A stretch of DNA of 16,738 nt from Candidatus Magasanikiibacteriota bacterium (GTDB lineage Bacteria; Patescibacteriota; Patescibacteriia; Magasanikbacterales; UBA922), in assembly GCA_023246555.1 (NCBI GenBank), contig JAHFIC010000017.1, positions 1-16,738 of the forward strand, read 5' to 3'. Position numbers and translations under genes: made by a program. This document shows, one piece after another, positions 1-7,800 of the stretch. The number at the start of each line of letters is the position of its first letter. Position 1 is the first letter of the stretch. A model generated the notes under the pieces. It made no database searches. It had not been told where the DNA came from and worked only from the letters and a program-made list of their open reading frames with translations.

Positions 1-1403
1 TTTATGGGAACACCAGCGGCCATGAGCGAGAGCGACGATCCGCAAGTGGATGCCATGGAGCTCGAGCCATTTGAGCCCAAAACTTCAGACACCACCCGAA
101 TCGCATAGGGGAACGCGACATCGGCCGGAAGTACCGGCTCGAGCGCGCGCTCGGCCAAAGCGCCGTGACCGATAGCACGGCGTCCCGGTCCGCGCAAAGG
201 TCCGGTTTCGCCATACGTGTATGGCGCGTCATTGTAGTGGTGCATGTAGCGCTTGGTGCCTTCCTCTTCCATGGTATCCAAAGTCTGCACATCACCCGGC
301 GCGCCAAGCGTTACCACCGACAACACCTGCGTGTCGCCGCGCATAAACATAGCCGACCCGTGCACGCGGGGAATCGCGTCGATTTGAATTTCAATCGGCC
401 GGACATCGGTGAGCGCGCGGCCATCGAGGCGTTCTTGTTTTTCTAAAATCCGCCGACTCACCACTTCAGAAACATATTCTTTAAGATTGTTCAGCCCGGG
501 AGCCATGGCTTCCTCGGCAAAACCTTGTTCCAAAAGATGCGCCTGCGCCGCCGTTTTCAAGCTATCAATCATGGTATTTCGCTCGATCCGCGACAGTTTT
601 GGTTGGTCAAAAATCATGGTCTCGGCTTGTTTGGCCACAAACGCGCGTACTGCCGCTTTCAACTGGTCAGCCACCAGCATGACCCCATCTCCTACTGGCG
701 CGGCTTCCTTTGACGCGCCGACTTCCGCCTGTACCTTTTTAATAAGTTCAATGACCGGTGCCAATTCTTTCGCGCCCCAGCGCATGGCGGCGAGCATGTC
801 TGACTCGGTCGATTCGGATGCGGCGGCCTCGGTCATGATGAGCTTGTCCGGCGTGCCGGCCACCACCACATTCAGATCACTGCCGTTTTTCAGCTGTTCA
901 GCGGTCACATTCAACACAAATTCATTGTTCACCCGGCCAATGCGCGCCGCCGCAATCGGGCCATTCCAGCGCACCGGAGAAATCGCGATCGCACAAGAGG
1001 CGGCGATCAGCGCGGTCGTCGCGGCGTCGTTCTCGCCGTCGACCGAGAGAGCGGTCACGACGACTTGGATGTCGTTTCGCACAGAATCGTCAAACAATGG
1101 TCGAATAGCTCGATCGACCAGGCGTCCGGCCAAAATCGCTTCGTCAGAAGGCCGGCCTTCGCGTTTGATAAAACGCGAACCTTTGATTTTTCCGGCGGCG
1201 TAGAGTTTCTCCTCAAAATCCACCATGAGCGGGAAATAATCAATACCCGCGCGCACGTTTTTGCTTTTGACGACCGTAGCCAGAATCACCGTATCGCCAT
1301 ACTGCACCGTACACGAACCATGCGCTTGGAGCGCAAATCGACCGGTTTCAATAGTCAGATTCCGCCCGCCCCAGAGGGTAGACCATCGTTTGACATTGAG
1401 CAT
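1..1403 (-). CDS. pnp: Polyribonucleotide nucleotidyltransferase (PNPase), N-terminal 467 residues, cut by the left edge
   Basis: PNPase is the phosphorolytic 3'-5' exoribonuclease of mRNA turnover and works as a trimer. The visible part begins MLNVKRWSTLWGG. The first RNase PH domain (about 1-140) carries ETGRFALQAHGS at 19-30 and REGRPSDEAILAGRLVDRA at 81-99. A helical linker follows at about 150-300, and the second RNase PH domain starts near 326 with LDGRALTDVRPI and HGSAMFMRGDTQV (348-360). The phosphate-binding SNGSSSMAS is at 444-452, near the edge. The FFRR loop of E. coli reads FIKR here (78-81), as in many Gram-positive enzymes. The rest of the second core and the KH and S1 RNA-binding domains (about 230 residues) lie outside the window. 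The ATG at 1403 is preceded by a good AAGGA six bases upstream. It lies 93 bases downstream of the NYN gene and is probably co-transcribed from rpsO. No clear promoter is visible in that gap. Confidence 0.96.
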   Translation of the reverse strand, partial: MLNVKRWSTLWGGRNLTIETGRFALQAHGSCTVQYGDTVILATVVKSKNVRAGIDYFPLMVDFEEKLYAAGKIKGSRFIKREGRPSDEAILAGRLVDRAIRPLFDDSVRNDIQVVVTALSVDGENDAATTALIAASCAIAISPVRWNGPIAAARIGRVNNEFVLNVTAEQLKNGSDLNVVVAGTPDKLIMTEAAASESTESDMLAAMRWGAKELAPVIELIKKVQAEVGASKEAAPVGDGVMLVADQLKAAVRAFVAKQAETMIFDQPKLSRIERNTMIDSLKTAAQAHLLEQGFAEEAMAPGLNNLKEYVSEVVSRRILEKQERLDGRALTDVRPIEIQIDAIPRVHGSAMFMRGDTQVLSVVTLGAPGDVQTLDTMEEEGTKRYMHHYNDAPYTYGETGPLRGPGRRAIGHGALAERALEPVLPADVAFPYAIRVVSEVLGSNGSSSMASTCGSSLSLMAAGVPI

Positions 1404-1407
1404 ACGT

Positions 1408-1417
1408 TTTCCTTCCC
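1408..1417 (-). promoter_or_regulatory. Shine-Dalgarno site of pnp
   Basis: The minus strand reads GGGAAGGAAA, and its AAGGA core (1410-1414) lies six bases before the ATG at 1403. It fixes the pnp start. It stands out because most other starts in this window have no comparable site. Confidence 0.7.
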
Positions 1418-1442
1418 GAAGATGATCTCGATGCGATAGATC

Positions 1443-1455
1443 CGCACTTGGTGCG
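1443..1455. other. Small hairpin in the pnp leader
   Basis: CGCAC (1443-1447), loop TTG and GTGCG (1451-1455) form a 5-bp stem in the 93-base gap between the NYN gene and pnp. There is no T-run, so it is not a terminator. In E. coli the pnp leader folds into a hairpin cut by RNase III. This stem is much shorter, and any comparable role is speculation. Confidence 0.3.
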
Positions 1456-1496
1456 TGACCTAGATGACTCAAGACCAGCTTCTTAAAATAAATAAA

Positions 1497-2054
1497 TTAT
1501 CGTCGAAATACTTTCCGATCCGGAATCAAAAACTTTTCTTTGTCAGAACTCAAATCAAGAAAATCATCGGCCTGATCAATGAGCTTGCTTGACGTCGTCT
1601 CGGCAAAAGCCGCGACTTCTGCCTGCTTCCCGAGCGCGCTTTGGAGATACTCCAGGAGCGGCTGGTAGTCGCCATCACCAGACACTAAGACAAACGCATC
1701 GAGGGTTGGCGCCAGCCGAATCGCATCGACCGTCAATCCTACGTCCCAATCGGCTTTCTTCATACCGCTGTGGAAAATCTGCAGATCCTTTTCGCGGGTT
1801 TCAATTCCCATGTTGTACAGGGCTTCGAAAAACGGCTGTTCTTCTTTGGTTTCGGTGCGAACGACATAGGCAATCGCGCGAATCAGCTTTCGCCCCGCAA
1901 CGGCTTCTTGCACGATATTGCCAAAATTCACTTTTTTGCCGTGCAGATTCTTCGCGCTGTAATACATGTTTTGCACGTCGATAAACACTCCCACGCGCTG
2001 ATCGGGGTGCTTCAATGGGTTTCGGTAATTATTGTTATTCCGGAGTGATTTCAT
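1497..2054 (-). CDS. NYN-domain protein (LabA/DUF88 family), putative ribonuclease
   Basis: A protein of 185 aa covering a single NYN (PIN-like) nuclease fold. The conserved acidic positions are visible: VFIDVQNMY (D26, N29), KADWDVGLTVDA (D102, D104, D110) and VSGDGDYQPLL (D127, D129). In this family these residues form a metal-binding site like that of PIN and FLAP nucleases, so metal-dependent RNA cleavage is likely, although many LabA/DUF88 members have no proven substrate. The start overlaps the 3' end of rpsO by 20 bases in another frame, which suggests translational coupling; no strong Shine-Dalgarno is visible. The gene sits between S15 and PNPase, so a role in ribosome-linked RNA processing or decay is a reasonable inference. 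The C-terminal tail after about 165 is short and basic (ends DRKVFRR). Confidence 0.85.
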   Translation of the reverse strand: MKSLRNNNNYRNPLKHPDQRVGVFIDVQNMYYSAKNLHGKKVNFGNIVQEAVAGRKLIRAIAYVVRTETKEEQPFFEALYNMGIETREKDLQIFHSGMKKADWDVGLTVDAIRLAPTLDAFVLVSGDGDYQPLLEYLQSALGKQAEVAAFAETTSSKLIDQADDFLDLSSDKEKFLIPDRKVFRR

Positions 2055-2385
2055 CTGGTTCGTCGTTCACTGATTCATCGGCGACCGTGGCGCCAGCCGT
2101 GGCTCGAACAAGCGACTTTGGCTGTTTGAGCTTCAATTTTTTATTTAATGCCTCGTAAGATACCGGATTCTCTTTCTTCAAATACCGAAGCAATCTCCGC
2201 CGTTCGCCAACTTTCCGAAGAAGACCACGACGAGAAGAATGGTCTTTGTGGTGCTGTTGTAAATGTGCCGCAAGCTCATCGATCTCCGCGGACAAGATAG
2301 CGATTTGCACCTCGGATGATCCGGTATCCCCGGCGTGCTGTTGAAATTTCTTGATAACTGACTGTTTTTTGTCCTTTGAGAGCAT
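2035..2385 (-). CDS. rpsO: 30S ribosomal protein S15 with an acidic C-terminal extension
   Basis: S15 binds the central domain of 16S rRNA early in 30S assembly. The product is 116 aa. Residues 1-89 match the family: TGSSEVQIAILSAEIDELAAH (21-41, split here only for reference), HHKDHSSRRGLLRKVGERR (45-63) and LLRYLKKENPVSYEAL (65-80). Bacterial S15 is normally about 89 aa, so about 27 residues are extra. They end in an acidic stretch, DESVNDEPDEITPE (103-116). The start is taken at the ATG at 2385 because the S15 homology begins there; a start at 2466 would fall upstream of the predicted transcription start. No Shine-Dalgarno is visible before 2385. Its own strong promoter lies inside ruvC, and the NYN gene overlaps its end. 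Confidence 0.95.
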   Translation of the reverse strand: MLSKDKKQSVIKKFQQHAGDTGSSEVQIAILSAEIDELAAHLQQHHKDHSSRRGLLRKVGERRRLLRYLKKENPVSYEALNKKLKLKQPKSLVRATAGATVADESVNDEPDEITPE

Positions 2386-2430
2386 ACAAGAAGTGTTTAC
2401 AGGCCGACAGCGCGTATGCGATTCTGTGGT

Positions 2431-2448
2431 CCGTCCGCGACAGGGCGG
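2431..2448 (-). promoter_or_regulatory. Imperfect hairpin in the rpsO leader, candidate S15 autoregulatory site
   Basis: On the minus strand CCGCCC, loop TGTCGC and GGACGG form a 6-bp stem with one C/A mismatch, about 10 bases after the predicted transcription start. S15 represses its own translation through leader structures in several bacteria, and these structures differ among phyla. I cannot match this hairpin to a known S15 leader class. Confidence 0.3.
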
Positions 2449-2464
2449 TATAAATAACGTGTCC

Positions 2465-2493
2465 ACTATACCTTATGGAAATCGTTTTGTCAA
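2465..2493 (-). promoter_or_regulatory. Sigma70-type promoter of rpsO
   Basis: The minus strand has TTGACA (2488-2493), a 17-base spacer and TATAGT (2465-2470). The -35 is perfect and the -10 matches 5 of 6. The predicted start is near 2458, which gives a leader of about 73 bases. The -35 and most of the spacer lie within the last codons of ruvC, so rpsO-NYN-pnp can be expressed independently of yebC-ruvC. Confidence 0.75.
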
Positions 2494-2949
2494 CCCTGAA
2501 GTCAGCGCCACGGCGAGGGCGTCCGCCGCGTCATCTGGTAATGGCTTTTTAGGTAGTTTCAAAAGCAGCGTAATCATTTTCTGAAGCTGAACTTTTTCCG
2601 CCCGGCCATACCCCGTCACCGCTTGCTTTACTTCAAGCGGCGTGAATTCGTCCACAGAGAGCCCGGCCTGAAGCAGTGTAAGAAAAATAACGCCGCGGGC
2701 TTGGCCGACATCCATAGCCGTTTTTGCGTTTTTCGCAAAAAACAATTCTTCAAGCGCGGCGCTGTCCGGACGATATTTTTTTATTACCGTTTCAAGATCT
2801 GCATGCACCTCGACAAGACGCTCACTCAACTTTTTTTTTGAGGACGTTTCTATACAGCCATGCGCAACATGGGTCCATTCGCCGCCTTTTTTCTCAATAA
2901 TACCAAACCCAACGCGGCCGAAGCCTGGATCAATGCCTAAAATTCTCAT
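2473..2949 (-). CDS. ruvC: Crossover junction endodeoxyribonuclease RuvC
   Basis: RuvC is the Holliday-junction resolvase that cuts junctions as a dimer with RuvAB. The length, 158 aa, is normal. The RNase H-like active site is visible: ILGIDPG (D7), ALEELFF (E67/E68) and LPDDAADALAVAL (D140 and D143, with D139 adjacent). GQARGVI (82-88) and the VTGYGRAEK segment (111-119) also match the family. It starts two bases after the yebC stop, an arrangement common in bacteria. The best upstream purine-rich stretch (GGAAG) is ten bases away, so coupling to yebC translation is likely. The end of the gene contains the rpsO promoter. Confidence 0.97.
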   Translation of the reverse strand: MRILGIDPGFGRVGFGIIEKKGGEWTHVAHGCIETSSKKKLSERLVEVHADLETVIKKYRPDSAALEELFFAKNAKTAMDVGQARGVIFLTLLQAGLSVDEFTPLEVKQAVTGYGRAEKVQLQKMITLLLKLPKKPLPDDAADALAVALTSGLTKRFP

Positions 2950-2951
2950 AG

Positions 2952-3686
2952 CTAATCGGCTTCCGTAGTATACACCGCGCGGACGTCGTCGTTCGCATCC
3001 AGTGCGTCGTAAAGTTTTTGCATCTGTTCGCTTGCTTCTCCCGGCACCTCAATTGTTTCTTTTGCCACCCATTCAATTCCCGCTTCCTGCGGCTCGGCAC
3101 CAGTGGCTTTTACCGCTTCGAGAACTTTTTGAAACTTTTCAACCGACGAACGGATTTCAATCCCGAATCCGCTTTCAACAATATCCTCCGCCCCGGCATC
3201 AATGAGCTTCAATTCAACGTCTGGCTGATTGCCGAAAGCTGACAGCCGATCGCCGGCGATTCGCACAACGCCGAGCCGCTCGAATCGCCACTTCACGCTC
3301 CCAGGACCGGCGAGCGAACCACCATAAAGTGAAAATATATGCTTGACATCACCGACCATCCGATTTTTGTTATCGGTAATCGCGTCGACCAATACACCAA
3401 TGCCGCCCGGACCAAACCCTTCGTAGAGCACCTCATCGATCTGAGTATCATCGACCAGTTCACCGGTGCCTTTCTTAATTGCCCGCTCAACATTTTCTTT
3501 TGGAAAATTCACTTCTTTTGCTTTTTCAATAGCAAGACGCAGAGAAAAATTTGCCGTAGGATCTCCACCGCCCTCTCTGGCCGCAACGGTAATCATGCGC
3601 CCGACTTTCGTGAACGAACTCGCTTTTCGCGCGTCCTGCTTCCCTTTGCGAACTTGAATATTGTGCCATTTTGAGTGACCTGACAT
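2952..3686 (-). CDS. yebC: YebC/TACO1 family protein
   Basis: The product is 244 aa, the normal length. The N-terminal signature MSGHSKWHNIQVRKGKQD (1-18) is followed by GRMITVAAREGGGDP (29-43), NFPKENVERAIKKGTGE (60-76) and YEGFGPGGIGVLVDAITDN (88-106). The C-terminal domain ends DDVRAVYTTEAD. Older annotation calls the family a transcriptional regulator; more recent work on the family links it to translation of difficult peptide stretches, as for mitochondrial TACO1. It leads the yebC-ruvC operon from its own promoter. The predicted leader is only about 13 bases and has no Shine-Dalgarno. Confidence 0.96.
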   Translation of the reverse strand: MSGHSKWHNIQVRKGKQDARKASSFTKVGRMITVAAREGGGDPTANFSLRLAIEKAKEVNFPKENVERAIKKGTGELVDDTQIDEVLYEGFGPGGIGVLVDAITDNKNRMVGDVKHIFSLYGGSLAGPGSVKWRFERLGVVRIAGDRLSAFGNQPDVELKLIDAGAEDIVESGFGIEIRSSVEKFQKVLEAVKATGAEPQEAGIEWVAKETIEVPGEASEQMQKLYDALDANDDVRAVYTTEAD

Positions 3687-3705
3687 AACGAAGAAAACAA
3701 TCGCT

Positions 3706-3734
3706 ATGATAGCAAATCAAAATTTCATTGACAA
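3706..3734 (-). promoter_or_regulatory. Sigma70-type promoter of yebC-ruvC
   Basis: The minus strand has TTGTCA (3729-3734), a 17-base spacer and TATCAT (3706-3711), each matching 5 of 6. The predicted start is near 3699, 13 bases before the yebC ATG. Confidence 0.65.
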
Positions 3735-3804
3735 GCAAGCCGGTCGATATGGTTTTTAGGGCATTCCCCAAGCCGACTAGGTGTTCGACCAGGCGAAAAA
3801 GAGA

Positions 3805-3810
3805 TATACT
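3805..3810 (+). promoter_or_regulatory. -10 element for a probably leaderless membrane-protein mRNA
   Basis: TATACT matches 5 of 6 and ends exactly six bases before the ATG at 3817, so transcription would start at or next to the start codon. No good -35 is seen at 17 bases. Nothing resembling a Shine-Dalgarno precedes the ATG. Confidence 0.5.
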
Positions 3811-3816
3811 CAATTC

Positions 3817-4230
3817 ATGATTACCAAACGCCTCTTCCAATTTTTTCTTCTCATCGGCGCGGCATTTTACGCATTTGAATTTTTCATTCATTTCTGGGGC
3901 TTGCCGATCCTTCAACACGACAAAATTTTTCTCCCCACTCACGATCGCTACATTGCACTCTACGGGCTCACCTATGCCGTGCTCCTCGCGCTCCTCGCGT
4001 GGAAGCCGGAAAAGCATCGAGAACTTTTTATTCTCACCATGGCCGGCATCCTTGCAGGATTTTTGAATGCGAGTTGGATCGCGAAAAACAATTTTTACAC
4101 CGAAAATTTCAACGTGCCAGCCCTCGATGCGGATCTGTCGCTTATCGGCTACGCAACCGTTGCGTGGTATATCGTCGTCGCAAGCCTTTGGTTTCGTCTC
4201 TGTAAAAAACTTGACCACTTTCTCTTATAG
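3817..4230 (+). CDS. Small integral membrane protein, four predicted helices, unknown function
   Basis: A product of 137 aa that I do not recognise. Four hydrophobic segments are visible: about 5-25 (LFQFFLLIGAAFYAFEFF region), 44-62 (YIALYGLTYAVLLALLAW), 69-88 (ELFILTMAGILAGFLNASWI) and 106-126 (DLSLIGYATVAWYIVVASLW). The short connecting loops contain HDR (42-44) and KPEKHRE (63-69), and the C-terminus is basic then hydrophobic (RLCKKLDHFLL). There is no catalytic motif. The ATG at 3817 is preferred over a GTG at 3781 because the hydrophobic N-terminus begins there and a TATACT lies six bases upstream. It is transcribed away from yebC. Its stop codon falls inside the left arm of the downstream toxin-antitoxin operator. 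Confidence 0.75.
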   Translation: MITKRLFQFFLLIGAAFYAFEFFIHFWGLPILQHDKIFLPTHDRYIALYGLTYAVLLALLAWKPEKHRELFILTMAGILAGFLNASWIAKNNFYTENFNVPALDADLSLIGYATVAWYIVVASLWFRLCKKLDHFLL

Positions 4231-4239
4231 GTATATGAT
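4211..4239 (+). promoter_or_regulatory. Promoter of the toxin-antitoxin operon
   Basis: TTGACC (4211-4216), a 17-base spacer and TATGAT (4234-4239), each 5 of 6. The -35 is inside the coding end of the membrane protein gene, and the -10 is inside the left operator arm, so bound antitoxin should block polymerase. An alternative -10, TATCAT (4255-4260), ends six bases before the antitoxin ATG and would give a leaderless mRNA, but its -35 is weak. Confidence 0.6.
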
Positions 4240-4268
4240 AATATCATATTAATTTATCATATACCTAT
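4227..4268. promoter_or_regulatory. Inverted-repeat operator of the toxin-antitoxin operon
   Basis: A perfect 15-bp inverted repeat: ATAGGTATATGATAA (4227-4241) and its reverse complement TTATCATATACCTAT (4254-4268), 12 bases apart. A third copy of the core lies between them (TATCATAT, 4242-4249), so there are three half-sites: 4233-4240 forward, 4242-4249 reverse and 4255-4262 reverse. It covers the promoter -10, and its right arm enters the antitoxin ATG. Ribbon-helix-helix antitoxins usually repress their own operon by binding such repeats, alone or with toxin. Confidence 0.8.
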
Positions 4269-4488
4269 GACAACCCTGTCTGTGCCACTGCCCCAACATT
4301 TGGAGACGTTCGTCAATACGATGGTGCGTCGCGGCGTCGCAGCAAACAAGGCAGAGGTGGTGCGCCAAGCTCTTTCCCGCTATGCGGAAGAACACGCGAT
4401 AGAAGCGGTTCTCAAATCCGAGCAAGAAGCGCGGGACGGGAAGGTGCTTCGCGGCAATTTGCGAAAACTCGTAAAGAAACTTCCGTAA
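4267..4488 (+). CDS. Ribbon-helix-helix antitoxin of a type II toxin-antitoxin pair (ParD-like)
   Basis: A product of 73 aa. The first residues, TTLSVPLP, fit the DNA-contacting beta strand of a ribbon-helix-helix fold. Two helices follow: HLETFVNTMVRRG (11-23) and NKAEVVRQALSRYAEEHA (27-44). The C-terminal part (EQEARDGKVLRGNLRKLVKKLP, about 52-73) is charged, as expected for the segment that wraps and neutralises the toxin. The toxin gene begins one base after the stop, and the operator overlaps the start. Assignment to a named subfamily (ParD, RelB or other) is uncertain. Confidence 0.85.
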   Translation: MTTLSVPLPQHLETFVNTMVRRGVAANKAEVVRQALSRYAEEHAIEAVLKSEQEARDGKVLRGNLRKLVKKLP

Positions 4489-4489
4489 T

Positions 4490-4750
4490 ATGCAGATTGC
4501 GTATGCGCTGAATTTTTTGCGCATGTTCAAATCTCTGCCACCCGAGCTCCAAAACGAAGCGTACGAAAAAATTGAATTGTTCCGCGATCCGGCAAACCAG
4601 GCGCGCCTCAAAGTGCACAAACTCCGCGGCCGGCTCTCCGGCCGCTACAGTTTTTCAGTGAATTACAGCGTTCGCATCGTTTTTCGCTACATGAACTCAC
4701 CCAAAGAAGCCCTTCTACTGGCCATCGGCAGTCATGATGTGTACAGATAA
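4490..4750 (+). CDS. RelE/ParE-superfamily toxin
   Basis: A product of 86 aa with the RelE/ParE layout. It has two N-terminal helices (about 6-32), then HKLRGRLSGRYSFSVNYSVR (43-62, the beta-hairpin region typical of the family), RIVFRY (62-67) and the terminal strand LLLAIGSHDVYR (75-86). The basic residues K44, R46, R48 and R62 and the terminal H82 and Y85 are where RelE-like ribonucleases carry active-site residues, which favours ribosome-dependent mRNA cleavage over gyrase poisoning; this remains inference. It is coupled to the antitoxin by a one-base gap with no Shine-Dalgarno of its own. The gene is intact and full length. Confidence 0.85.
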   Translation: MQIAYALNFLRMFKSLPPELQNEAYEKIELFRDPANQARLKVHKLRGRLSGRYSFSVNYSVRIVFRYMNSPKEALLLAIGSHDVYR

Positions 4751-4775
4751 ATTTTATAACTTTCGGATGAAGGCC

Positions 4776-4807
4776 AAAAACAACCCCCGCCTGAGCGGCG
4801 GGGGTTG
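4776..4807 (-). terminator. Intrinsic terminator of rpoBC
   Basis: A perfect 11-bp GC-rich stem (4781-4791 with 4797-4807; loop TGAGC) is followed on the minus strand by TTTTT (4776-4780). It begins nine bases after the rpoC stop. On the plus strand it has no T-run, so it serves rpoBC rather than the convergent toxin gene. Confidence 0.9.
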
Positions 4808-4815
4808 AGCGCGTT

Positions 4816-7800
4816 CTACTCTTCTTTCCGGAAGCCAGTTCCGACCGGAATAAGGCGACCAATAATCACGTTTTCTTTTAGACCATCCAAGTAGTCAATC
4901 TTTCCGGTAATTGCGGCATTGATCAAAACTCGCGCGGTTTCTTGGAAGGACGCCGCGGAGAGGAAACTTTGCGTTGACAGAGAAACCTTGGAGATCCCAA
5001 GGAAAAGCTCCCTTCCGGAAATTTCGCGCTTGCTCAATTTTTTCATATCGCTATTCGCGTTCAAAATCTGCGTCTTTTCTACCACTTCGCCCGGCAGAAG
5101 TTCTGAATCGCCCGGATCCTCAATATACACGCGAGAAAACATTTGCTTGATGATAATCTCAATGTGCTTGTCGTTCAAACGCTGACCTTGGCTCGCGTAA
5201 ATTTCCTGAATTTCGGTCAAAATATACCGTTGAACAGCATCGCGACCCTTCAGTTCATGCAGTTCATGCAGATCAACGCTTCCTTCGGTCAACTGCTGGC
5301 CTTTTTCAATCGTATCACCATCTGATACCCAAATTTTATACCCCAATGGAACGACATATTCTTTCGTGTGCTTGCCTTCATAGGCGAGCACAATATGCTT
5401 ATCTTCTATCCGAACCACGCCATCATACTTCGCCGTGATTTCTTCTCCGGTCAGCCCGCGCACCAAAAGCACATCGTCGGCCTTTACTTTCGTGTTCTCT
5501 TCAACCTTCACTTCATCTTCAGCCTTGATGCGAATTTTCACTTCATCCTGCCCTTCAAATGACACGCGCACAATTTTCTGACCCCGGCGTCCCTCAAAAA
5601 TTTTCCTCCCGGTGGGGCCGGTAATCACCTTGCCATCGGCATCTTCAATCGTGACCGTACCGGCAACTTCAGACAGGATTGCCTTTCGTTTTGGGGTACG
5701 CGCTTCAAACAATTCCTCGACGCGCGGCAGACCTTGCGTAATATCACCACCGCCAGCGACACCACCGAGGTGGAACGTCCGCATCGTCAGCTGGGTCCCA
5801 GGTTCACCAATGGATTGCGCGGCGATAATGCCGACTGCAACACCCTTTTTCACTACCATGTTGTTGCTCAAATCAAATCCATAGCACTTCACGCATGTGC
5901 CCTTATGCAATTTGCACTGAAGCACTGATCGTACATGCATAGACACAATGCCACTTTCTTCAATCACACGCGCTGTTGCGTCGTCAACAGCTTCGCCAGC
6001 TTTGAGCAAAACTTTTCGATCTTTTTTCACATCTGCCAAAACAAACCGGCCGCGCACACGTTCGGATAGCTTCTCGCCCATCTGCTCTGATTGTTCTTTC
6101 GTGAATACTTCACCATCGGTATCACCACAATCTTCAGCCACCACGACAACATCCTGGGCAACATCCACCAAACGTCGAGTAAGATATCCCGCGTTTGCGG
6201 TACGAAGCGCCGTGTCCGACAATCCTTTCCGCGTTCCATGGCTTGAGATAAAAAACTCAAGCACATCAAACCCTTCCTTAAAATTCCCTTTGACAGGAAG
6301 TTCGATAATTTCACCCGATGGGGACGCCACGAGCCCTTTCATACCAATAATCTGCCCGAGCTGAGCCCAGCTTCCTCGAGCCCCGGAATCAATCATGGCA
6401 AAGACAGAACCATCTCGACTCAACTGCTTTTTGCTCTGGGAGAGCACACGCTCTTTGACATCGGTCCAAATTTCCAATACCTTCGCGTGGCGCTCTGAAT
6501 CGGTCAAGAGACCCTGGCTGTACTGCTCCTCCACCAACTTCACCTGCGCATCACCATCTATGAGCACCAACTTCTTTTCTTCGATGAAGCCAAAGTTATC
6601 CATGCCGAGCGAGTAACCAGATGTTGTAACGTATTTGAATCCAAGCCGTTTCAAATCATCGAGCACGTGCGCAGTGCGCTCCTGGCCGTAAAATTCCAGA
6701 AGCAGAGAGATGATCGCACCCAGGTGTTTTTTTGTAATCGTTTCATTGTAGTACGGCAATTTGTCTGGAAGGACTTCGTTGAAGAAAATACGGCCGATCG
6801 ATGTTTCAACAATCGATGGTGTTCCTTCAGAAAATTTCTTCAACGTCTCTTCATCCATGCGCACGTTGACGCGCTCTTTCAGCTCGATTTTTCTGCTTTT
6901 GTAGGCGAATTTTGCTTCGGTAATCGTCGAAAAATATTTTTTCACGTCGGCCGTGTCATCCTCGCGATATTTGGTGAGGTAATAACAGCCAAGTGCGATG
7001 TCTTGCTGAGGTGTAGTAACCGGATTCCCGGTTGCCGGTTTTAGCAAGTTCTTTTCCGACGCCATAATGTGTTCCGCTTCCCACTTCGCCTCTTCCGTGA
7101 GCGGCACGTGCACGGCCATTTGATCGCCGTCAAAATCAGCATTAAACGCGGCACACACCAATGGGTGAAGCTGAATGGCTTTACCTTCGATGAGTGTTGG
7201 ACGGAATGCTTGGATACCCAAACGGTGCAGGGTCGGTGCGCGATTCAGAAGCACGCGAGTCTTTTTGGTTATTTCTTCAAGAATATCCCATACCTCGGGC
7301 GCATTTGTTTCAATGAAGCGAGACGCGGAACGCACATTGTACGCGAGTTCTCGCTTGATGATTTCTGACATGACAAATGGTTTGAAGAGTTCAAGCGCCA
7401 TGCGTTTCGGGAGACCGCATTGATCAATATTCAACTTCGGACCAACAACAATCACGGAGCGTCCGGAATAATCGACGCGCTTGCCCAAAAGATTCTGGCG
7501 AAATCGTCCTTGTTTCCCTTTTAGAATATCCGCGAGCGAGCGTAATTGCCGCTTCTGGCCCGTGGATGCGGTGACTGTTTTCGACGCGCGCGTGTTGTTG
7601 TCGATCAGCGCATCAACCGCTTCTTGCAGCATGCGCTTTTCATTCCGACAAATCACCTCCGGCGCATTCAAATCAATCAAACGGCGAAGACGATTGTTTC
7701 GATTGATGACCCGGCGATACAAATCGTTCAGATCAGATGTCGCGAACCGGCCGCCATCCAATGCCACCATTGGACGCAAATCCGGAGGGATCACAGGAAC

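Noticed and set aside
409..1203. A 264-codon open frame on the plus strand
   Set aside because: It lies fully opposite pnp, whose minus-strand product is unmistakable. Its own translation is rich in Ser, Ala and Arg with no family signal.
3781..3816. GTG start adding 12 residues to the membrane protein
   Set aside because: The extra residues are polar, the hydrophobic N-terminus begins at the ATG at 3817, and a TATACT lies between the two candidates.
4227..4268. Repeat cluster as a CRISPR or attachment site
   Set aside because: There are only three short half-sites with no spacers. Position over the promoter and the adjacent ribbon-helix-helix gene explain it as an operator.
4773..4815. Hairpin at 4781-4807 as a bidirectional terminator also serving the toxin gene
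   Set aside because: On the plus strand the stem is followed by AGCGCG, not a T-run.
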